Positions 1-3,780 of a stretch of 5,185 nt of DNA are shown in pieces (position 1 is the first letter of the stretch; every line of letters begins with the position of its first letter). A program made the position numbers and the translations under genes. The stretch spans positions 1-5,185 of the forward strand of contig JAEYUG010000001.1 of assembly GCA_023432805.1 (NCBI GenBank). Direction: 5' to 3'. This DNA is from Bacteroidota bacterium. Lineage in GTDB: Bacteria; Bacteroidota; Ignavibacteria; SZUA-365. Under the pieces are notes generated by a model. It saw nothing but the letters and a program-made list of their open reading frames with translations, was not told the DNA's origin and ran no database searches.

Positions 1-2
1 GT

Positions 3-151
3 TGAAAGAGCGGTCGGTGGACGTCCTCGACCACCCGAAAGGTCGGTGGACGTCCTCGTCCACCCGAAAGGTCGGTGGACGTCCTCGTCCACCCGAAAGG
101 TCGGTGGACGTCCTCGTCCACCCGAAAGGTCGGTGGACGTCCTCGTCCACC
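3..151 (+). repeat. Left REP array: five tandem 29-bp hairpin units, plus orientation
   Basis: The unit consists of GGTC, arm GGTGGACG, loop TCCT, arm CGTCCACC, then CGAAA, repeated directly at 29-bp spacing. Hairpins lie at 16-35, 45-64, 74-93, 103-122 and 132-151. The four inner ones have perfect 8-bp stems. The first carries one mismatch (CGACCACC at 28-35), so the outermost copy is the degenerate one. The array is preceded by TGAAAGAGC at 3-11 and ends exactly at the last stem arm (151). The period is not a multiple of three and all frames stay open, so long reading frames through it are artefacts. There are no spacers. Confidence 0.95.
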
Positions 152-193
152 ATCGCCCGAATCGTCATGGAAATCGCCCGAATCTTGATGGTA
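152..193 (+). repeat. Two imperfect 21-bp direct repeats between left array and transposase
   Basis: ATCGCCCGAATC occurs at 152-163 and again at 173-184, each followed by a similar ATGG-containing tail, giving two adjacent 21-bp copies that match at 18 positions. The first copy begins at the base after the last REP hairpin. The rest of the leader (194-236) shows no convincing promoter motif. The repeat may be a binding site for regulation of the transposase or a remnant of the cassette junction; its function is unknown. Confidence 0.6.
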
Positions 194-236
194 CCCGCAC
201 ACCGAAGTCCATACCATACTCCCCTCACAACAACAC

Positions 237-240
237 GGAG
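237..240 (+). promoter_or_regulatory. Ribosome binding site of the REP transposase
   Basis: GGAG lies six bases before the ATG at 247. It decides the start: the same frame is open further upstream through the repeat array (from position 46), but those codons are translated repeat and resemble no transposase. Confidence 0.7.
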
Positions 241-246
241 TACCCC

Positions 247-864
247 ATGCCCACCTTCCTGAACCCCCTCGCCGAACTAGACATGCACGTCGAGCACATC
301 CCCCACTGGCAGCAGAATGACGCAGTCTGCTTCATCACATGGCGTCTCGCCGATTCACTGCCGCAGGTTCTGCTTCGCGAATGGAACGAACAACGAGCCG
401 CATGGCTGGCCAGAAACCCGGAACCCTGGACTGCCAAACAGACCACAGAGTATTACACCCTGTTCTCACAACGCATCGACACATGGCTCGATCAGGGCAT
501 GGGTTCCCGACTCCTCGCGAAATCGGAATGCGCAACCATCGTTTCGGATACGATGATGTACTTCGATGGGGAGCGGTTTCTGATGCACGCGTATGTGATC
601 ATGCCGACACATGTGCATGTGCTGTTTTCTCCGCTTCATGGTCATCGAATGGAGAAGATCGTCCAGGGCTGGAAGAGCGTGTCGGCGCGCCGGCTTGTAC
701 GCGAGTGCGGGGTCGGCATGCCGGTGTGGCAGAAACGGTACTGGGATCGCCTGATCAGGAATGACCGGCATTTCGAGGCGTGTGTCGGGTATATACGCGA
801 CAACCCGGGGAAGGCGGGGTTGAGGCGGGAGGAGTGTGTTGTCTATGTGCGGGGGAGTGACTGA
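247..864 (+). CDS. rayT: REP-associated tyrosine transposase (RAYT, Y1/HUH family)
   Basis: This is a single-strand DNA transposase of the Y1 (IS200/IS605-like) superfamily, in the branch that handles REP hairpins. The 205-residue protein shows the family signatures in order: an N-terminal ITWRLADSLP block (30-39), the metal-binding HUH-type motif HVH at 122-124 inside MPTHVHVL, WQKRYWDRLIRN at 161-172, and the catalytic tyrosine Y182 in GYIRDNPGKAGL. All catalytic elements are intact, so the enzyme is predicted to be active. It would nick a hairpin-bearing strand and form a 5'-phosphotyrosine link. The ATG at 247 has a GGAG site. The gene sits alone between its own inverted REP arrays and converges on the TonB-domain gene. 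Known RAYTs are usually vertically inherited single-copy genes that move REPs in trans; whether this one does so is inference, supported by the repeat pair at 3707-3779. Confidence 0.93.
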   Translation: MPTFLNPLAELDMHVEHIPHWQQNDAVCFITWRLADSLPQVLLREWNEQRAAWLARNPEPWTAKQTTEYYTLFSQRIDTWLDQGMGSRLLAKSECATIVSDTMMYFDGERFLMHAYVIMPTHVHVLFSPLHGHRMEKIVQGWKSVSARRLVRECGVGMPVWQKRYWDRLIRNDRHFEACVGYIRDNPGKAGLRREECVVYVRGSD

Positions 865-874
865 GGGGGTGTGT

Positions 875-1012
875 GGTGGACGAGGACGTCCACCGACCTT
901 TCGGGTGGACGAGGACGTCCACCGACCTTTCGGGTGGACGAGGACGTCCACCGACCTTTCGGGTGGACGAGGACGTCCACCGACCTTTCAACGACCTTTC
1001 AGCGACCTTTCA
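875..1012 (-). repeat. Right REP array: four 29-bp hairpin units, inverted orientation
   Basis: This is the reverse complement of the left array. Read on the plus strand the hairpins are arm GGTGGACG, loop AGGA, arm CGTCCACC, at 875-894, 904-923, 933-952 and 962-981, all with perfect 8-bp stems. Each is followed by GACC and joined by TTTCG. The inner end is the stem arm itself (875), ten bases after the transposase stop codon. The outer end runs into three 11-bp half-units and finishes on the stop codon of the minus-strand TonB-domain gene. It lies between convergent genes and could act as a 3'-end structure for both transcripts. No T-tract is present, so it is not a standard intrinsic terminator. 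Confidence 0.95.
980..1012 (-). repeat. Three tandem 11-bp TGAAAGGTCGN half-units at the outer edge of the right array
   Basis: On the minus strand TGAAAGGTCGC (1012-1002), TGAAAGGTCGT (1001-991) and TGAAAGGTCGG (990-980) follow each other without a gap. The last one leads into the first hairpin. The first TGA is the stop codon of the TonB-domain gene. This is the non-hairpin leader of the REP unit, in TGA rather than CGA form, duplicated by itself. The left array has only one, longer leader (TGAAAGAGCGGTCGG at 3-17). Confidence 0.85.
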
Positions 1013-1537
1013 TTTGGTGCGGAGGGAGTCGCGGAGGCGACGGATTTCGGCGTCGATGCGGGCGCGCTCGGCGTCGATCATCTGCTTCGATTGCTCGATC
1101 TCCCGCGTGTCCTGCTTCAGTTCGTCAGGCGTCTTCTCGACGTCCCATGTTTCCCCGCCGGCCAGCCGGTACTCGATCGGAATGCTTGCACGCGAGGCTA
1201 CACGCTCTCCCCCGCGCTTCGCGGCACGGAAATCCGCCCGCCGCACGGCGACAAGCGCCGCACTGTCGAGCACGGCATGACCCGAACTCCGGCGCACCTC
1301 TGCGTACACCAGAACCCCGCTGCGATCGATCGCGACAGCAACAATGACCACTCCCTCGAGCCGGCGCCGCACGGCGGCGTCGGGATACTCGATCTCGAGC
1401 GGTTCCGCCAGCCGCGCCGGTTCATCAACGGGAACCTGCACGGCATCGAAATCAGACGGTCGCTCCCCCCAGCTCTGCGCTCGCGTCAACGGTGCGCAGA
1501 GCACGAACATCCACGCCGCAACAAGCAGCGCGCGCAT
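1010..1537 (-). CDS. Secreted TonB C-terminal-domain protein with coiled-coil tail
   Basis: The 175-residue protein has a cleavable signal peptide (residues 1-20, MRALLVAAWMFVLCAPLTRA, probable cut before QS). A short linker is followed by one TonB C-terminal domain (about 45-126, with EYPDAAVRRRLEG, VAIDRSGV, RRSSGHAVLDSAAL and a final IEYRL strand). A charged, probably helical coiled coil follows (about 138-175). Classical TonB is held in the inner membrane by an uncleaved helix and has a proline-rich spacer; both are missing here, so the protein is probably soluble in the periplasm or bound to a partner rather than an energy transducer. The start at 1537 gives the signal peptide and lies 2 bp after the stop codon of the NifU-like gene; no good ribosome site is seen, so translational coupling is likely. 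The stop codon TGA is the first base triplet of the adjoining repeat leader. The domain call is confident; the role is unknown. Confidence 0.85.
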   Translation of the reverse strand: MRALLVAAWMFVLCAPLTRAQSWGERPSDFDAVQVPVDEPARLAEPLEIEYPDAAVRRRLEGVVIVAVAIDRSGVLVYAEVRRSSGHAVLDSAALVAVRRADFRAAKRGGERVASRASIPIEYRLAGGETWDVEKTPDELKQDTREIEQSKQMIDAERARIDAEIRRLRDSLRTK

Positions 1538-1539
1538 CG

Positions 1540-1803
1540 TCAACGCACGGCGGACGATTCGAGTCCCGCCATCGTCACAGCCTGTACCTCGGGGAAGCGC
1601 CGCTTGATGATGCGCTCCACACCACCCTTGAGCGTCATGGTCGAAGAGGGACAGGTGCCGCAGGCTCCCGACAATTCGACGACCACCACGTTGTTGCGAT
1701 ACTCGATGAAGTGGATGCGACCGCCGTCCATTTCTATATAGGGCCGGATCTCCCGGCTGATGACCTCTTCGATCTGCTGCTCGATCGTCAATGCTTCGCT
1801 CAT
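1540..1803 (-). CDS. NifU C-terminal domain protein (Nfu-type Fe-S cluster carrier)
   Basis: This is an 87-residue stand-alone NifU C-terminal domain. Such proteins bind an Fe-S cluster through a CxxC pair, usually shared between two subunits, and pass it to target enzymes in the cytoplasm. Visible hallmarks are IRPYIEMDGGRIHF (19-32), the cluster ligands C48 and C51 in GACGTCPSS, and MTLKGGVERIIKRRFPEV (56-72). The size fits single-domain Nfu proteins; the N-terminal scaffold or A-type domains of NifU and NfuA are absent. The start at 1803 is chosen for its GGAGAA site; an open extension to 1905 adds residues unlike the family. It is first in a two-gene operon with the TonB-domain gene; that pairing has no clear functional logic. 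Confidence 0.92.
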   Translation of the reverse strand: MSEALTIEQQIEEVISREIRPYIEMDGGRIHFIEYRNNVVVVELSGACGTCPSSTMTLKGGVERIIKRRFPEVQAVTMAGLESSAVR

Positions 1804-1922
1804 GTCTTCTCCATGGGTGACTACTGATACCGGCGTGAAATCTACATAACCCCTGCTCGAAATCCGAAGCATCCCGGCGTCCCTGTTTTCCCAAGCCACC
1901 GGCAAATCGTAGCTTGCTGTTC
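1804..1922. promoter_or_regulatory. Divergent intergenic region of the nfu operon and clc
   Basis: These 119 bp separate two genes that are transcribed away from each other, so promoters for both must lie here or inside the genes. The region is more AT-rich than its surroundings. I looked for sigma-70-like hexamers and for the Bacteroidota TTTG / TAnnTTTG pair: TAGATTTC on the minus strand near 1840 resembles a -7 box, but no TTTG stands at the right spacing. No repeat, operator palindrome or riboswitch is evident. Confidence 0.4.
1807..1812 (-). promoter_or_regulatory. Ribosome binding site of the NifU-like gene
   Basis: GGAGAA on the minus strand (GGAG five bases before the ATG at 1803). 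It selects this start over the upstream in-frame ATG at 1905, which has no such site. Confidence 0.7.
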
Positions 1923-3704
1923 ATGACACGCTTCGCTCCCTTCACCCTCGCACGCCGTGCCTTCGACTGGCTCCGCGTGCAGGTCCATCCCCGCACCCTC
2001 GCGCGCATGCGCACGAGCGACCTGACCATGATCCTCGTCGCCGCAGTGATCGGCGTGGTGACCGGCGGCGTCATCCTCCTCTTCAATGCCGCGACCCAGT
2101 TCGCCGCCGATTCCTTCGACGAACTCTTCGAACTTTCACGCACCATGCGCTGGTGGGATTACCTTCTCCTCCCCCTCGTGCCGGCGACCGGCGGACTCCT
2201 CGTCGGCATCCTCAACACCCTCGTCTTCAAGCGGAAATCCCAGCACGGCGTCCCCGACGTCATCCGTGCCTCGCGCTTCTCGCGTGGCAGCATCACCACC
2301 TCCGCGGGCATCCAGACCCTGCTCACCGCCTCGCTCTCGATCGGCTCCGGCGGTGGTGGCGGTCGCGAGGGTCCCATCGTGCACGTCGGTGCCGCGGCGG
2401 GCAGCCTCGTCGCGCGCATCTTCCGCCTCGGTCGCGACCACACCCGCACCCTGCTCACCTGCGGCGCGGCGGCCGGCATCAGCGGCATCTTCAACGCCCC
2501 GATGGGCGGCGTCATGTTCGCCCTCGAAATCATCCTCGGCGACTTCCGGCTGCGCACCTTCACCCCCGTGATGGTCGCCTCCGTCTCGGCCACAGCCATC
2601 ATGCGCACCGTGCGCGGCGACGAATCCCTCATCCACCCCACCCTCGCATTCCAGATATTCCTCCCCGAATATCTTTTGTTCGCACTGCTCGGCGTCGCAG
2701 CCGGCTTCCTCTCGGTGTGGTTCATCCGCTCGCTGTCGATCGTCGAACGCGCCTGTACCCGCTTCCTCGTCATGCACCCCGTGCTGCGTCCCGCGGCCGG
2801 GGGACTCCTCGCCGGGATCCTTGCCGCCTTCATGCCCGCGCTGCTTGAACAGACCTACCACCCCATCAACACTGCCCTGGATGGGGGATTTGCGTGGTGG
2901 ATGCTCCTCGGCGTGGCGATCGTCAAGCCGCTGCACACTGCGCTCACCACCGGTTCCGGCGGTACGGGGGGAAGCTTCGCGCCCGCGCTCAAATCGGGGG
3001 CAATGCTCGGCTCGCTGTTCGGACTCGGCGCCATGCACGCCTTCCCCACGTTGGTCACGTCGCCCACCGCGTATGCACTCGCGGGCATGGGAGCGGTGCT
3101 GGCCGGCACGATGCAGGCGCCGCTGACGGGCATCCTCATGCTGGTGGAGATATCCAACAACTACACGATCATCCTGCCCGGCATGCTGACCGCGATTCTC
3201 GCATCGGTGATTGCGCAGCGCGTCGCGCGGCGGTCGGTGTACGGAGGGGCGCTCGAGCGCGACGGACGGCAGGTGGGATCGTTCGCGTACCTGCCGCTGC
3301 TGTCGAGCCTGTCGATCGAGCCGATCATCGCGCACGACGCGCCGCGGGTGCATTTGGAAACACCGATGCGCGAGGTGCTGCACGATTTCGAGGAGAGTAC
3401 CCACGAGGCGGTGCTGGTCATCGACGATCGCGACCGCTATCTCGGCATGATCGCCTTCGAGGATCTGCGCACGGTGATGAGTGACCTATCGATGTTCGAC
3501 GCGCTGGTCGCGGCCGACATCATGACAACCGATATCACGCCGGTGCGCGTCGATACGACGATGGATGTGGTGCTGCGGCTGCACGACACGCGGGGCTGGT
3601 CGGTGCTACCGGTGCTCGACGTCGACGACGAGCGGGCGCTGGGACTCCTGGCCGTCTCCGACGCCCACACCTACTACCGCCGCTCGGTTGCAAGGGAAGT
3701 ATGA
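1923..3704 (+). CDS. ClC-family anion channel/transporter with C-terminal CBS pair
   Basis: This is a 593-residue inner-membrane protein of the ClC family, which moves chloride or other anions as a dimer with one pore per subunit. Conserved pore segments are present: HGVPD (108-112), GREGPIV (147-153) with the gating glutamate E149, GSFAP (350-354), and NNY with Y414 in the position of the central tyrosine. The membrane part spans about residues 35-435. Two CBS domains follow (about 467-520 and 530-588), which in relatives bind adenine nucleotides and tune gating. In the helix FNAPMGGVMFALEIIL the family's internal proton glutamate (E203 in the E. coli exchanger) aligns with an isoleucine, so the protein may be a channel or an uncoupled transporter rather than a strict chloride/proton exchanger. 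The start is uncertain: ATG 1923 is used, TTG 1914 and ATG 2007 are alternatives, and none has a good ribosome site. The stop codon is part of a repeat leader. Confidence 0.93.
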   Translation: MTRFAPFTLARRAFDWLRVQVHPRTLARMRTSDLTMILVAAVIGVVTGGVILLFNAATQFAADSFDELFELSRTMRWWDYLLLPLVPATGGLLVGILNTLVFKRKSQHGVPDVIRASRFSRGSITTSAGIQTLLTASLSIGSGGGGGREGPIVHVGAAAGSLVARIFRLGRDHTRTLLTCGAAAGISGIFNAPMGGVMFALEIILGDFRLRTFTPVMVASVSATAIMRTVRGDESLIHPTLAFQIFLPEYLLFALLGVAAGFLSVWFIRSLSIVERACTRFLVMHPVLRPAAGGLLAGILAAFMPALLEQTYHPINTALDGGFAWWMLLGVAIVKPLHTALTTGSGGTGGSFAPALKSGAMLGSLFGLGAMHAFPTLVTSPTAYALAGMGAVLAGTMQAPLTGILMLVEISNNYTIILPGMLTAILASVIAQRVARRSVYGGALERDGRQVGSFAYLPLLSSLSIEPIIAHDAPRVHLETPMREVLHDFEESTHEAVLVIDDRDRYLGMIAFEDLRTVMSDLSMFDALVAADIMTTDITPVRVDTTMDVVLRLHDTRGWSVLPVLDVDDERALGLLAVSDAHTYYRRSVAREV

Positions 3705-3730
3705 AAGGAGGGTGGACGTCCGCGTCCACT
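3703..3730 (+). repeat. Solitary REP-like hairpin directly after the clc stop codon
   Basis: Sequence GAAAGGAG followed by arm GGTGGACG (3711-3718), loop TCCG and arm CGTCCACT (3723-3730). It differs from the array unit at the base before the last arm, the last arm base and two bases of the leader tetranucleotide (GGAG for GGTC). The stem keeps seven perfect pairs plus a G-T. The leader begins with the TGA stop codon of clc (3702-3704). The orientation is the same as clc. Confidence 0.85.
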
Positions 3731-3755
3731 CTTGACGAATGTTCAGTGGGTGCTG

Positions 3756-3779
3756 GGTGTACGAAGACGTCCACCGACC
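3756..3779 (-). repeat. Solitary REP-like hairpin, inverted, after the stop of the sorting-domain gene
   Basis: Read on the plus strand: arm GGTGTACG (3756-3763), loop AAGA, arm CGTCCACC (3768-3775), then GACC. It has two differences from the right-array unit, one of which breaks one stem pair. With the copy at 3703-3730 it forms an inverted pair 25 bp apart, like a BIME, filling most of the 76 bp between two convergent stop codons. On the minus strand it starts one base after the stop codon TGA (3783-3781). Confidence 0.85.
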
Positions 3780-3780
3780 G

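Larger units (their letters stand above)
3..1012 (+). mobile_element. RAYT cassette: REP transposase between two inverted hairpin arrays (REPtron-like)
   Basis: A REP-associated tyrosine transposase gene (247-864) is bracketed by arrays of the same 29-bp hairpin unit. The left array (12-151) reads 5' to 3' on the plus strand and the right array (875-985) reads on the minus strand, so both point inward to the gene. Both arrays have TGAAAG at their outer end, and both stop at the inner arm of the last hairpin. This is the arrangement known for RAYT genes, in which a single-copy Y1 transposase is flanked by inverted REPs that it recognises as single-stranded hairpins. Two sampled 60-base lines of the transposase gene have about 58% and 50% GC, against about 72% for a sampled line of the clc gene, which fits separate ancestry. 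The true outer limits are inferred from the loss of repeat similarity. Confidence 0.85.

Noticed and set aside
46..246. N-terminal extension of the transposase frame through the repeat array
   Set aside because: These codons are translated repeat (a WTSSST/VDVLVHP-like pattern that is open in all three frames). The ribosome site and family similarity start at 247.
3..1012. CRISPR-like regular repeats of 29 bp
   Set aside because: The units are directly adjacent with no variable spacers, each is a hairpin, and the arrays flank a RAYT in inverted orientation with no cas genes.
1538..2146. Extended start for the TonB-domain gene on the minus strand
   Set aside because: The extension runs in another frame over the NifU-like gene and into clc. 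The start at 1537 gives a proper signal peptide and operon spacing.
2136..3404. 422-residue minus-strand open frame
   Set aside because: It lies wholly opposite clc, is arginine-, glycine- and glutamate-rich as expected for a GC-rich shadow frame, and has no recognisable domain.
3703..3779. Standard bidirectional Rho-independent terminator
   Set aside because: Hairpins are present but there is no T-tract after either one, and the sequences match the REP family. A role in 3'-end formation is still possible.
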